DNA from: Amia ocellicauda
Lineage: Eukaryota > Chordata > Actinopteri > Amiiformes > Amiidae
DNA: 64,000 nt
Reading direction: 5' to 3'
NCBI RefSeq assembly: GCF_036373705.1
Contig: NC_089867.1
Span: forward strand, 1,838,501 to 1,902,500
Within the stretch, counting starts at the first letter, position 1. Each line of letters starts with the position of its first letter. Shown piece after piece: positions 50,501 to 61,542 of the stretch. The notes under the pieces are model-generated. The model searched no databases and was not told where the DNA came from. It was given only the letters and a program-made list of their open reading frames with translations. The translations under genes were made by a program, and so were the position numbers.

Positions 50501-53500
50501 CAAATTCCCCAGATCTCAATCCAATCGAGCATCTGTGGGATGTGCTGGCCAAACAAATTCGATCCATGGAGGCCCCACCTCGCAACTTACAGGACTTAAA
50601 GGATCTGCTGCTAATGTCTTGGTGCCAGATTCCACAGCACACCTTCAGAGGCCTAGTGGAGTCCATGCCACGATGGGTCAGGGCTGTTTTGGTGGTAAAA
50701 GGGGGACCTACACAATATTAGGCAGGTGGTCATAATGTTATGGCTGATCGGTGTATATAATATAACCTGTTGCCCTGAATATATTTAACATCGTTTCATT
50801 TGATACTTGCTATGTGTTATGCACGTTCCCTATTAAAAGATCCAGGATATGTTAATGTATTATCATGGTGTGCTTTCAGAACCATTACTGGATGTGTGGA
50901 TACATCTTTCTGGAAGGTTCTGTTCTGCACTTGGCTGCTCTCCCTGTATTACCTTCCAACTGAGCGTTCATGTTTTCTGTGCAGATATACAGAGGTGTCC
51001 GTGTAGGAGGACTGCAAGTGGGCCTGAAGCATTCCCAAAACAAGGGGACCTCGCACTTCCCCAACGACTTCCCTGACTGCCCTGCTGGTGTCCAATTCCT
51101 CAAGGAGCAGGAGACCCAGCTAACTGACGACTATAAGAGGTAAACGCCAGTCCTGTTATGTTTGTTTTAGTTGGGACAACAAAACATGATAATGTTGTTA
51201 AAATAAAATTTCAACACAATGAAATGTGCAAACAAGAAATGCACTTTATTAGTTGAAGGGACTTGTATTATAGCAGCACTGAGTCATTTCAATATACCTC
51301 CCCAAAGTCTTGAATTGTTCATTTCGCCATCAATTATACTGCGACACTGGCAGTGTGGCATTAAGCATATTTAGACTAGCAAGGTTTATGTACTATACTC
51401 TTGATATAATGTGAATCACAGATTAACACATTTCACTTGCATAGAAATAATGATAATTTGACAAACTGAAATGGGAACAGTTTTATTTTTCTGCCAACAC
51501 TTGAATGAAATTTGACCTACTGGAAATGTAATAACACACAAAAGCTCTTATTACAATTGTTTATACATTTCCTTTAAAACAACAGGATTTCAGGTAATTT
51601 GCAGCAATATTCAATTAACTTTAAAGAGATGGAGTTTTTTTTTTTTTTTTTTTTTACTGTATTATGAAGGCCTTGGTGGGTCACATATGTACTAACATTA
51701 TCTTAGGAGCATTTTAACAATTATTTTTCATACAGTTTAAGAATTTATGAAACTGTCAAAGTCCTGCTTCATTCTGTATTTTGTCCTGTGTAGGCGTCCG
51801 CCCGCCAAAAGACCCAATTACATTAAACATGGCTGCCTCGCACCTTTTTGTTGCCCCTGGCAACAGTTGGCAGAGGAGTGGGAGATAATAGTGAGTGATT
51901 GTGGAGCAGAGCAGCCTGCCTCTGTGAAGGGTGGTCAAGGCTCTCCAGCTGGGCCTCAGGGCTCTGAAGAAGCATGTTCTGGAGCTCCGAGCACTGTGGA
52001 AGGATTTGCACCACAACCAGAAGATCTAGCAGCAAACAGTAATGCAGAAACCAAATTCAAAGTTCTAAGGTTGGTGGAACTCTGATCTGTGTGTGTGATT
52101 ATATATATATATATATTGCAGAATGCTTTATTTTGGGTCACCTAGAATTACAATGATTTAGGTGCAGCAATATATAAAACTTCTTACCCTGCTGTAACGT
52201 GAACATTAATAAACTGAAAATCAGCCTTTTACCTGCATGTCCTGAGCTGTTCCTCTATGCAGCTTCTCTCCAGCTCTTATACCAGTGGCATATCTGAGCT
52301 GTGCCATCACAATACAGCTAGTTTTCCAATGGCTATTATGGCCTACTGAGCCTTACCTTGAAACTCTGCCACCACAATCTATTTGGTACTGTCTCTGTGC
52401 CAGGCAGCAGGACTCCTAAATTAAGTAAAGTCTATTAGTTTGTTTCCTTGAAAGAAAATGGGCAAAAAACATCCAACAGTTTCGTTCAATATTTTCCGCT
52501 AAAGCAATCTATTTAAATTTGATTGAATTTGATAACTTCCATGTTATAACATTTATAATTTATGTTTCTACTGTCAGACAAAATTTAAAACTACTTAATC
52601 AATAGTGTAATCTGAATTGGCATCCCCCCTCCCCCTTTTTTCTTTTTAAAAATGTATTGGCAACAATAGGAAACAATTCTGTTTTGACTGCATTTAAATT
52701 GTTGGTAACTTACCTACAATTTGTGTTTTATTATGGTACAACATGTAGTGTCTAAATATTGAAAGATATATTTATTTTGTGCCTACCTATAGTCAGTTGC
52801 TTACACAAATTAAAATGAACTGCAAAAAAATGCCAAGTCTAGTTTTAAGTGTTTAGCATGCCAACACTGAGATAATTTGGCTTTTTATAGCTGTGCGAAT
52901 CACATCTACTGCATATGAGGTCAGTTCTCAAGGCTTGGGTACTCCAGTGAACAGCAGTGGAAATGAAACACCCTCATTGCAAGTTCAATTCTGCTCTGAA
53001 GTCTTTTGTCTAAGATGCCTTATGATATTTACTTGCTATTTGAAAATAATTTAGTACACACACACACCCTGAAACCCCTAGGACATTATTCTTTACTCCT
53101 GTATGAAGACTCATAGTGTTCAATGCTGACTTACAATTCAGGTAGTTTGGAGTCTTATGACATAAATATGTTCCTTTGAAGACCAAGTTGTGTTTAATTT
53201 AAAAGAATACTCAGGACAAGAAATGGCTGTATTACTGCAGCCATGAAGCTAGGGCAATTTAGCCAGTCTGTTGATGAAAAGAGAAATAGAGCAGTGGCAT
53301 CTGGCATGACTGACTTTCTTACAGTACTCAAAATACTTTAAAACATTGAAAGCATTTTTAATTATGTTTGAGCACATAACCTGCCTTAAAAATCAATTTT
53401 CATCATCAGATGGAGAGTTTGAGATCTAATCACCTTTCTGCATGGTGAAAGTACCGTTAGCTCTGTAGTATAATGCCATTACCTGACTAAATTGTAGCAG

Positions 53501-55855
53501 TCTTAGGACTAGTTCTGATCTGATTAGGAACCAAAAGTCTCTGCCAATAATAATCGCTGTGAATGCTTCCAATTTAATATGTCTAGGGGACTTTCATGAT
53601 GTCTGAAATAGTCTGTGTAAGACATCCAATTATATTTTAATATTAAATGCAAATGATGTCCTGCTGGAGCTAGTGCTGATCATTAAAGCTTTGTTCCCCT
53701 CCACACTTTAACATGTGGGTCACTTAACTCCCATTCTTCTCTTCTACTAAACAAACTTCTCTTCAATCCATTATTCCTGCTCAAAGTCCATCCTTACCCC
53801 CATCCTCCACTATCTCATCTCATGACTTTCCCTCCTTCCTCTGTTCTAAAAATTCTAATATTCAAACACTTCTTAAAAATACTCCCTAACTGCCTACTTC
53901 CTCTGTCCCTTCTTGATCTCTTCTGCTTGTGTCTTCCTCCTCCCTAAATTATTCTCTCCTTCACCCTGTCTCATTCTGAGATCAGTTCTCTACTTCTCAC
54001 ACACAATCCTACGACTTCTGGCTTTGATCCCCTCTGCACTTTACCAGTAACTCTCTGATTTACTTCCCTTTCTTTCTCTTCATTTCTTCCCTGCTTTCTG
54101 TAAAATACCCTTCTGGGTTCAAAAAGGCCAACATCACCCTTATCCATCAGAAACCTTCTCTTGACCATACCTCCCTTCAGTCCTATCATTCTATCTCTTT
54201 GCTGCCTTTCCTATCTGAAAATCTGGAATATGCAGTTTAAATTCTTCTCTTCTCTGCTCTCTCATATTTGAAAGTCTCAGGCACTGCTCTCACCTGGTTC
54301 TACTCTTGTGTCTCTGATTGCTCCTTCCAGGATTTCTAGCATGGCTGTCTCTCTTCACCATATTCTCTCTCTACAGGCATTCCTCAAGGATTGGTGTTAG
54401 GACCCCTTCGCTCTACTCTGCTCTTTGAGTTCTGTCATCTCACCTTTCCCCCTCTTCCTCCACTAAAAGACCTGGTGTCACACTTGATCCTTCCTTTTTG
54501 TGCACACTCTTGCCATTTCTTTCCTAGCAACATCTACAAGATTAGTTATTTTCTTAGTATTTAGTCTACTCTGCTTTCAATCCAGGCATCAAGACTCAAC
54601 TATTCTGGCTGGCTTTCTGGTTTCTGTCCATTTGTCCACTTCAATTTGTTCAAAACTCTTTAACTTGCTTCTCTCATGCTATTCCTTGATTTGATACTGT
54701 TAATCTGGCTTCCTGTTGCTACCTGGGCTTTTTTTCTTCTCTCCTCACTGTATGTTAGTGATTGTTAAACCATTTGAAGTCACCTTAGATAAAGGCAACA
54801 GCTGAATAAATTAATTCAAATTAAAAAACATCAACTTGAGCAGAGTAATTTAAGTTCATAGTTCAAAAGATACATTTCATTGCAAATCGGTTTAGTTGGG
54901 ACTGTAGTATTTGTATTTGGTATTCATAATCATGTTACCATGGTTTTATAGTGCAGTGGTTTTAGGACTAGAACACCCAATGTGTCAGGAAAAATACCAT
55001 GCATTCCTGACAGGTATGACTGAAATCAGCAAATTACTTAGGATATATGCAGACATAACAAAGTAGCAGTTTAAGCTGTTTGGCTAGAGGTTTTCTAATA
55101 CAAATGATGTAACAAAGATTTTTCATTATCTAGTAAAGGGATCAAATAATTCCATTTTGTGAGTTTATTTATGTAATTTAAAGAACAGCCCAATAATATG
55201 ACATGTATTCCCCAGGAATAAGAAAGTGTTGCGGCAGTTGTCAGCCTGGTGTCGACCCATTTCAGCAAAAGGTCAGAGGGCTCGGAAACCTGCAGGCTGC
55301 CCCCAACAACAGCAGCAGCTGTCCTCCCAGGTTGCTGCATCTCTCTTGGCAGCCCACTGCAGGAGTCTGGTCTGGACACGGCTCTCTCTGCTAAAGAAGG
55401 GCCGCCCTACTTTGCATGCTATGATCTGCATCCCCACCCCAGGGGACCTGCAGCAGCTCTGCAAAGACCAGGCTTACTGTGGGCCCCTCGAGCCACGCCA
55501 CACAGACCACTTCAAACACAAAGTGAAACAACTCAAGAAGGGGGACCACAAAAAACTCCACCCTGAAAAAACAAGTCAGGCACCTGATCCCGCATCCGCT
55601 CCCACCCTCACGCTGGGGTTGTGGCCCGAGCCTCTGCCCAGCGTAACCTCTCACTGCTCCAGGGTGACTCTGGGTTTTGTGACACAGGGGGATTTCTCCT
55701 TGTCTACAGGGTGTGGGGAGGCACTGGGCTTTGTCAGCCTCACAGGCCTGTTTCACATGCTGTCCAGCCAGCCTGCTGAGAAGAGGGGCCTGGTGCTGGT
55801 GAGGAATGCAGCCTCTCTGCAATACAGATTTGCAAAGCTCAACATTGAAGTGTAA
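32561..55855 (+). CDS. pop1: Ribonuclease P/MRP protein subunit POP1
   Basis: POP1 is the large protein scaffold of RNase P (5' maturation of tRNA) and RNase MRP (pre-rRNA cleavage) in nucleus and nucleolus. Fifteen coding exons join in frame: 32561-32696, 32958-33080, 33267-33442, 33981-34229, 34315-34402, 34835-35013, 35283-35536, 38423-38516, 38890-38998, 41076-41195, 41689-41810, 49354-49545, 50985-51139, 51794-52069 and 55216-55855. They total 2,913 bp, 970 residues; human has 1,024. The start Met-Ser-Gly-Ala-Lys-Glu-Arg matches the family. A basic POP1 N-terminal region covers about 80-320, with Trp-His-Ala-Lys-Arg-Phe-His-Met near 195. The POPLD domain lies near 545-640, with Leu-Leu-Pro-Lys-Gly-Trp-Gly-Met. 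The C-terminal domain (about 760-970) holds [10 protein letters not shown]. All junctions have AG/GT sites and compatible phases. The shorter length falls mainly in variable linkers. Introns 8, 10, 12, 13 and 15 carry mobile elements. No frame break was found, so the gene looks functional. Confidence 0.97.
35678..38065. mobile_element. hAT-like element (about 2.4 kb) in POP1 intron 8, probably with nested repeats
   Basis: The left end begins TAGGGCTTACCG; the right end is the complement of TAGGGCTGTGCCGG. Flanking 8-bp repeats differ by one base: CAGTGAGC at 35670-35677 and CTGTGAGC at 38066-38073. Only the first seven bases of the ends match perfectly. No transposase frame is visible. A second repeat family lies inside at about 35965-36075. 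Confidence 0.55.
35965..36075 (+). repeat. Repeat family X, copy 1
   Basis: The stretch around 'ggtagatttagccagtg', 'gggtaaatctgt' and 'ccagccactttggc' matches the complement of 39655-39765 with scattered changes. The text resembles ends of non-autonomous hAT elements of fish, but I could not fix its limits. Confidence 0.6.
39655..39765 (-). repeat. Repeat family X, copy 2 (inverted)
   Basis: Inverted partner of 35965-36075, in POP1 intron 10, directly abutting the truncated CR1 copy that starts near 39776. Confidence 0.6.
39776..40250 (+). repeat. CR1-type LINE 3' fragment, 5'-truncated
   Basis: It encodes the C-terminal end of a CR1 reverse transcriptase (Leu-Glu-Tyr-Cys-Val-Gln-Phe-Trp at about 39926-39949, then Glu-Ala-Val-Gln-Arg-Arg-Ala-Thr), interrupted by frameshifts. 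It ends with the CR1 3' UTR and a 'ttcttatgttc' tail. It lies in POP1 intron 10 in the gene's orientation. Confidence 0.85.
42497..43425 (-). pseudogene. Captured reverse-transcriptase fragment of a CR1/L2/Rex1-group LINE
   Basis: The minus strand encodes about 300 residues of a non-LTR reverse transcriptase. These include [11 protein letters not shown], [10 protein letters not shown] and the catalytic Tyr-Thr-Asp-Asp (usual Tyr-Ala-Asp-Asp). The 5' ORF, endonuclease, 3' UTR and tail are all absent. Both edges run straight into Tc1 transposase code, so the piece replaced the Tc1 core. The long open frame is not an active gene. Confidence 0.85.
43550..45288. mobile_element. hAT-like non-autonomous element (1.74 kb)
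   Basis: Inverted ends CAGGGCTCGCAAAAT and the complement of CAGGGCTTGCAAAAT mark it off within the Tc1 C-terminal code. Subterminal blocks 'gggctaccaaaat' occur near both ends. No convincing 8-bp target duplication was found, so the hAT label rests on the termini. The left part holds a G-rich repeat (43850-44030). Confidence 0.65.
43850..44030. repeat. G-rich degenerate tandem repeat with a poly-G run
   Basis: About four imperfect units combine a G run, 'gtgtttcctccggtaagag'-like text and a short spacer. They include an uninterrupted G tract near 43927-43942. This is the most GC-rich spot of an AT-rich window. Confidence 0.75.
46228..47226 (-). repeat. CR1-type LINE fragment, antisense in POP1 intron 12
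   Basis: The minus strand encodes the CR1 reverse-transcriptase thumb and C-terminal region ([11 protein letters not shown] near 46960), then the 3' UTR toward 46228. Stops and shifts are present. The 3' half is the same family as 39776-40250, in inverted orientation. Confidence 0.88.
47227..49353. other. Right part of POP1 intron 12, no recognised feature
   Basis: AT-rich and without supported exon, RNA gene or element. The 103-residue open frame near 48775-49086 is hydrophobic, low-complexity translation without gene context. Confidence 0.55.
49892..50753 (+). pseudogene. Internally deleted Tc1-like element in POP1 intron 13
   Basis: 862 bp flanked by TA, with terminal repeats starting CACTGATCAGCCATAACATT. 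The transposase start Met-Gly-Lys-Arg-Lys-Asp-Leu-Ser-Asn is intact, but a TGA follows near 50153. Code then resumes and jumps from just before the first catalytic Asp to the segment before the catalytic Glu ([10 protein letters not shown]). Both catalytic Asp regions are therefore lost. It is a non-autonomous relic related to, but distinct from, the element at 60320. Confidence 0.88.
51637..51656. repeat. Poly-T tract in POP1 intron 14
   Basis: A run of about 20 T, plus-strand, upstream of exon 15. Confidence 0.85.
52070..53750. other. Left part of POP1 intron 15, no recognised feature
   Basis: A short TA run occurs near 52101-52116. Otherwise this is AT-rich intron sequence without supported elements. 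Confidence 0.6.
53750..54830 (+). repeat. Decayed L2-type LINE in POP1 intron 15
   Basis: Pyrimidine-rich sequence with remains of a reverse transcriptase: 'ggcattcctcaaggattggt' near 54376-54395 reads Gly-Ile-Pro-Gln-Gly-Leu-Val. It closes with an L2-type 3' end at about 54775-54810 (the 'aagtcaccttagataaaggc' block). Many frame breaks indicate an old copy. Its left limit is approximate. Confidence 0.65.
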
Positions 55856-56450
55856 TCAGTGCAAGCATATAGCCTAGAGCACTATGACAGACAACCCCCC
55901 AGACTGTGAGGAAATGAAAGGATATTAAGCCCACCTTAAAACAATATTCTCTCTGTGAGTGGCACGCAGGTGAAGATTCTGATGTTTAAAGCTTTGTTTG
56001 TATTTTATTTTTTCCTTGGTGAAGTAGGTTATGCATTGATATAGCAGACGCCTTTGAGTTGAAGCAGTGATGCTGCAAGCCCAGAACATGAATTACATTA
56101 TTAATCCTAAATTGCCTTCCTATTAGAGGACTATCATTACAGCATGAACTAATACATTAGCCTGCAAAAATTTATAGCCATGCAAAATCAATGTTCTTCA
56201 ACAAAGGATTAAAACAAAACATAAAATGTGAGGAGTTATGTATGCTTTGTTCACAATGAGCAAAAATAATAAATGCCTTATTTACACACACAAATTCCTG
56301 TGCTGTTAAGCTATGCTGACTTTTTATTTAGTCTTTTCACCACTGTTTTTTTTTCTGGCATAACCTAGTTCTTTTGTCAAGCGTGTACTGCAAATTTGTG
56401 GTCGGTCAATAAACATGATGCCCAGTGTAGTGGTTTGTTTTAAATAAACC
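55856..56450 (+). terminator. POP1 3' UTR with candidate polyadenylation signals
   Basis: Canonical AATAAA hexamers occur at 56268-56273, 56408-56413 and 56443-56448, 400-600 bp after the POP1 stop. Which is used cannot be told from sequence. Confidence 0.5.
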
Positions 56451-56929
56451 TTGAATGTATTTTAATAACATCTGGTCAGTCCATGTTATGTACTGGCTTT
56501 ATTTCTTTATTTAGTGAGTTTTAAATAGAAGTCTTCCTTCAAACATGATTTCATGGTGCATGAACATTTGTGTAGGTGTTTGACAGGAAAATCCTGTTGC
56601 CTGGCAACTGAGAATGAAGGCACCTTGTTAAGCATGACTACATTACACATCTGTTACTGGCTTTGAATATTGCTTGAACAATCCGTTAACTAGTTAAATT
56701 TATATTAATATACAAATATTTAACAGTTGCACATCCAGTACTTGAATGTGAAGAAAAATACATTCTACATTGTTTTGCACCTGTATTAGGCCTTCATAAT
56801 CTTGTTTTGCAGTCTGCATATTATGTCCGAGTATGCCTGACGAAAAGTTACCTTGGTGTAACTAATTAAAAGGGTTTGAAAGTTCCATCTTTTTCAATTT
56901 GACTTATTTCCTGTCTATTTGTATCTTAT

Positions 56930-57180
56930 TTCATTTCAGTAAATCTCACTTCTTTTCACTTCCAAAAATCTTTATCTTTATGGTGTTTACTTCTAGGTCT
57001 TTTATGATCTCTCGGGATCCATTCTATAGCTGCTTTTGTCCAGCTTTTGGTTTGTTGTTCTTACAATGTGTCCAGCCCATTGCCATTTTAACATTTTCAC
57101 TCTTTCAAAGATGTCACATAGTTTTGTTTCTTCTTGGATTTCATTTAATTGCCTGCACTGGTAGTATGCATTGATCAAAT
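56930..57180 (-). repeat. LINE C-terminal relic, antisense
   Basis: The minus strand near 57005-57095 reads Leu-Lys-Trp-Gln-Trp-Ala-Gly-His, then a basic stretch and Met-Asp-Pro-Glu-Arg. This resembles the end of endonuclease/reverse-transcriptase proteins of non-LTR elements. Stops interrupt it. The family is not fixed. Confidence 0.45.
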
Positions 57181-57240
57181 ATTTTTCTCTTCAAGCAAAT
57201 GGATTTAAATCTTTGAACATTCAAAACCTTATGTTAAAAG

Positions 57241-60187
57241 TCACGCTGTAGGCTTTCAAATACTATTGATCAGTACTTCTGGGGAACTCTTGTAATGTGA
57301 AAAAAAATTATTACAGTGCTTTAATTTCTTACAAATACATTTTGCTGCACATGGGTATCTGTGATCCTGTAATAGATGTCCTGTCTCCTCTGAGCATGCA
57401 GACAAGTGGTTTGTATGAACTGTATGTGAAAATGTGGATCTTCAGTTTTTCCATTCACCATCAGATGGCACACTAGCTTTTTGTGTAGTGCTGAATTCTG
57501 CTCACTTGTGCATGGACCAGTTTGCATGATTTAGATTATTGGCACTATTCATTAAAGCCTTTCTGCTCACTGTGGAAGTAAAATTCAATGCATTGAAAAA
57601 CTGATAAAGGATTAGTGTTATTTAGTTTCCTGGCTTAGCTGTGGATGTTAAGGGTAGGATTGCAAATTTGCAGAACAAATGACTGACTTAAGTCATATGC
57701 TCAGACTCGAATATCATGGACTTCCTGTTACTTCAGCCTTATTTGCTCTTTTGCTTTCTTGAACTTGTGTAAAATTAAGACCAAAAATAACTAAAGTAAG
57801 CCCATATATATATTGGGGATTTTTCAGTCTTTATTAACTTATAATATGTATATGTATTTATGTCTTAAAATATTAAAAACTTTGTGACCTTTACTAAACA
57901 AGAGAGGTGGAACTGGAAAAACTAAAAATAAATGCTTGTTCATCCTCTGGCTGAAAGGACTTCTATATATGGAGCAAGTCTGTTGCTTACAGAATCATTT
58001 GTGGGATCCCTCCCTCTTAGAAATGTATTTCTGACAGAATAACAAGAACCACTCTGCACTGGAAAAATGAGTGGGATTAATATGTTGTGCCATACCTTTT
58101 AGCAATGGAGCAGTTTGCTCACACATTGTGTGGATAAGATCAGTAATTCTGGTCTGGATTCTGAAAGTGTAAGTAAACTTTTCACAGGATTTGACAAGGT
58201 ATATCCCACTAGCCACACATGGCTGTTAATGTCCAGAATAATTTCAACCCTGAATAACTACTTGCAGGGATGCCATAGTTTATTTACTGCCAGATTTCAA
58301 AGTGTGAAAAGGAACAGTCATCAGACACCTTGCTTTAGGGTGCTCTTCTCCATTTCTGCCTAGTGGGGAAAAGGCAGAAGGCATAGTTCATGCACTGAGA
58401 AATTATGCATTACATCTCTTAATACTGTATTAAAGTTGGGAAAGGCAGATTTTTTTTTATGTGCCGTATTTGTCATTGAGCTCTAGAATTGTAGAACTGT
58501 ATGACTTGATTCATAGGTTTTAACCGTTGGACTGAAAACTAACAATGTGATATTGCTGATCACCTTCAAAACATTTTATTTCCTATGATTTTCTCTTAAA
58601 TATAATTGCAGTTGACTGGCAATTTATATTTCTGTTCTAATTTGAGGCAAAAAGTGGATAGTAATACAAAATATTTGCTCACAGTGTTTTGCAGCAATTC
58701 CACAGGTGTCAATAATTTGAGTGCTGTGTGGAATATTTATCTAAAGTTGACCATGAGTTTCCTTGAGAAAGAAAGGTTATTCCCTGACTGATCATTTTAG
58801 GTACATTTTCCTCTTAAATGGATTTCATTTAAGGTCATTACACATATTTCCTTCACATAAATAAGAAACTTCCTTAACAAGAAAGATAAAATTACACTTT
58901 TAGCAGTTTTTTGATATATGGAAAAATATATAACAAAAGGCACAAGATTATTAGACTATTTTTCCCCTCCATAACATGCTTATAAAATACTTTAAAAATG
59001 CATAAAGGAGGACTTAGGCAAGTCTAAAGTGCTTTTGTTGAAGATATGTTCATGCTGCTCAGCCTGCTTGCATATAATTTTGTGGAACTATGGGTGCAGA
59101 TCATAGACTTATAACCCTCAAGAAGTTAAACCTCCATCTCTATCAGAGATTTACAAGAAGTATATAATTTATATAAAGTATTTTGGTCATGTTGGCTTCA
59201 TCTGACTTGAATGTATGATTTTTGGTTCAGCTGGAAGTGTACTTTTATCCTTAGTTCTGATCATAAGCAATATATGAATGTTGGGAAACTGAACACGAAT
59301 ATTTAGAAACAAAGTGCATTATTTATTGTACAAAGCTAGGTTAAAGTAAATTAAACTCTATAGTAAAGAACATTGATGTGTTGCTTAAATTACAAATACA
59401 GATTGTATTGCCTTCTCAATCCTGAATAGGATGACCCATTTTTTTATCTTCGAAATTAGTATTATCCCACTATATATGAATGTACATATGCATAAAAGGA
59501 AACATAACTATTGCAAATTGTTGATGAAGTGGTAAGATTATCAGTACAAATCTTGACTGCCTCTCATCAAAATCTGTTTATTCTTATCATATTCAAATCA
59601 AGACCCTATTTAAAATACCTAAAACCTTTAACAATAATTTAATGCAATAGGCACTTTTGTGCTGATTGGAATCAACTAGGTTAACAGTATTGAAGTCACA
59701 GTATCACTAATCGACAACATGGCTCTTTCAAAGGTACTTTCTGTTTATACCATCGTCAAAATGCATTGTTTTAATGGCTGTTTTTCATTGGAAAAGCTGT
59801 TGCAAAGCAGCTAGAATCAGAAGACCGAGACCGAAGACCAAGAAGAACTTGCATGAAACATATTTCTTAAACAAAGGATGTAAGCAAATCAAATGGTGAT
59901 TAATAACAAGGAAAATATTTTTCTGATAGGCCACCTTTGATATGATGAATGGAGAACTTGGGCAGAAATTTCCCACTGGACAGCATGTTGAAATATCAAT
60001 TCTTCATAGCTGTTAAGAGTGTGCTGGGTTTCAGTGGGTGGGCTCCATGGCAACCCTTTTTTTCCTTCCAGTTCCTCGTACTCATAATGGAATTATACAG
60101 AACAATTTAAATGTATTAATATCTTTATAACCCTCTTGGAAATATGTAGTTGGACAGACAAAGCAGGTTTAGGTTGAATTATGAAAC
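57241..60187. other. Intergenic DNA downstream of POP1, no recognised feature
   Basis: No exon, RNA gene or repeat family was recognised. A short minus-strand frame at 59785-59976 ends in a hydrophobic Leu/Ala-rich stretch, but it has no splice context or family likeness. Confidence 0.5.
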
Positions 60188-60246
60188 ATGCCAAGTTTTA
60201 ACAGATCTAATAACAGACACACACACATTTATCCACATCTAACTGT

Positions 60247-60249
60247 GTA

Positions 60250-60319
<70 letters not shown>
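60247..60319. repeat. Compound (TG)n/(TA)n microsatellite
   Basis: A TG run followed by a long TA run that directly abuts the Tc1/mariner element and supplied its TA target. Confidence 0.92.
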
Positions 60320-60322
<3 letters not shown>

Positions 60323-61540
60323 TCACCTAAAGGATTATTAGGAACACCTGTTCAATTTCTCATTAATGCAATTATCTAACCAACCAATCACATGGCAGTT
60401 GCTTCAATGCATTTAGGGGTGTGGTCCTGGTCAAGACAATCTCCTGAACTCCAAACTGAATGTCTGAATGGGAAAGAAAGGTGATTTAAGCAATTTTGAG
60501 CGTGGCATGGTTGTTGGTGCCAGACGGGCCGGTCTGAGTATTTCACAATCTGCTCAGTTACTGGGATTTTCACGCACAACCATTTCTAGGGTTTACAAAG
60601 AATGGTGTGAAAAGGGAAAAACATCCAGTATGCGGCAGTCCTGTGGGCGAAAATGCCTTGTTGATGCTAGAGGTCAGAGGAGAATGGGCCGACTGATTCA
60701 AGCTGATAGAAGAGCAACTTTGACTGAAATAACCACTCGTTACAACCGAGGTATGCAGCAAAGCATTTGTGAAGCCACAACACGTACAACCTTGAGGCGA
60801 ATGGGCTACAACAGCAGAAGACCCCACCGGGTACCACTCATCTCCACTACAAATAGGAAAAAGAGGCTACAATTTGCACAAGCTCACCAAAATTGGACAG
60901 TTGAAGACTGGAAAAATGTTGCCTGGTCTGATGAGTCTCGATTTCTGTTGAGACATTCAGATGGTAGAGTCAGAATTTGGTGTAAACAGAATGAGAACAT
61001 GGATCCATCATGCCTTGTTACCACTGTGCAGGCTGGTGGTGGTGGTGTAATGGTGTGGGGGATGTTTTCTTGGCACACTTTAGGCCCCTTAGTGCCAATT
61101 GGGCATCGTTTAAATGCCACGGCCTACCTGAACATTGTTTCTGACCATGTTCATCCCTTTATGACCACCATGTACCCATCCTCTGATGGCTACTTCCAGC
61201 AGGATAATGCACCATGTCACAAAGGTCGAATCATTTCCAATTGGTTTCTTGAACATGACAATGAGTTCACTGTACTAAACTGGCCCCCACAGTCACCAGA
61301 TCTCAACCCAATAGAGCATCTTTGGGATGTGGTGGAACGGGAGCTTCGTGCCCTGGATGTGCATCCCACAAATCTCCATCAACTACAAGATGCTATCCTA
61401 TCAATATGGGCCAACATTTCTAAAGAATGCTTTCAGCACCTTGTTGAATCAATGCCACGTAGAATTAAGTCAGTTCTGAAGGCGAAAGGGGGTCAATCAC
61501 AGTATTAGTATGGTGTTCCTAATAATCCTTTAGGTGAGTG
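60320..61540 (+). mobile_element. Complete DD36E Tc1/mariner element (1,221 bp)
   Basis: Terminal inverted repeats starting CACTCACCTAAAGGATTATT, with the complement at the right end, are flanked by TA at 60318-60319 and 61541-61542. It encloses one uninterrupted transposase gene. Length and layout fit the DD36E group of Tc1/mariner described as Incomer, a name I recall but could not check here. It is intergenic, downstream of POP1. Confidence 0.9.
60468..61508 (+). CDS. Tc1/mariner transposase, DD36E, apparently intact
   Basis: 346 residues from ATG to TAG, with no stop or shift. The enzyme would bind its terminal repeats and move the element by cut-and-paste into TA sites. The N-terminal half holds two helix-turn-helix-like regions; residues about 24-46 include Ser-Gln-Ser-Ala-Gln-Leu-Leu-Gly-Phe-Ser-Arg. 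The catalytic triad is Asp155 (Trp-Ser-Asp-Glu-Ser-Arg), Asp246 (Gln-Gln-Asp-Asn-Ala-Pro) and Glu283 (Asn-Pro-Ile-Glu-His-Leu-Trp). Thirty-six residues separate the last two, against 34 in classical Tc1. A glycine-rich stretch at 190-193 is also family-typical. The related copies at 7684 and 18039 are dead, so this is the only candidate source of active enzyme in the window. Activity cannot be judged from sequence alone. Confidence 0.93.
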   Translation: MGKKGDLSNFERGMVVGARRAGLSISQSAQLLGFSRTTISRVYKEWCEKGKTSSMRQSCGRKCLVDARGQRRMGRLIQADRRATLTEITTRYNRGMQQSICEATTRTTLRRMGYNSRRPHRVPLISTTNRKKRLQFAQAHQNWTVEDWKNVAWSDESRFLLRHSDGRVRIWCKQNENMDPSCLVTTVQAGGGGVMVWGMFSWHTLGPLVPIGHRLNATAYLNIVSDHVHPFMTTMYPSSDGYFQQDNAPCHKGRIISNWFLEHDNEFTVLNWPPQSPDLNPIEHLWDVVERELRALDVHPTNLHQLQDAILSIWANISKECFQHLVESMPRRIKSVLKAKGGQSQY

Positions 61541-61542
61541 TA

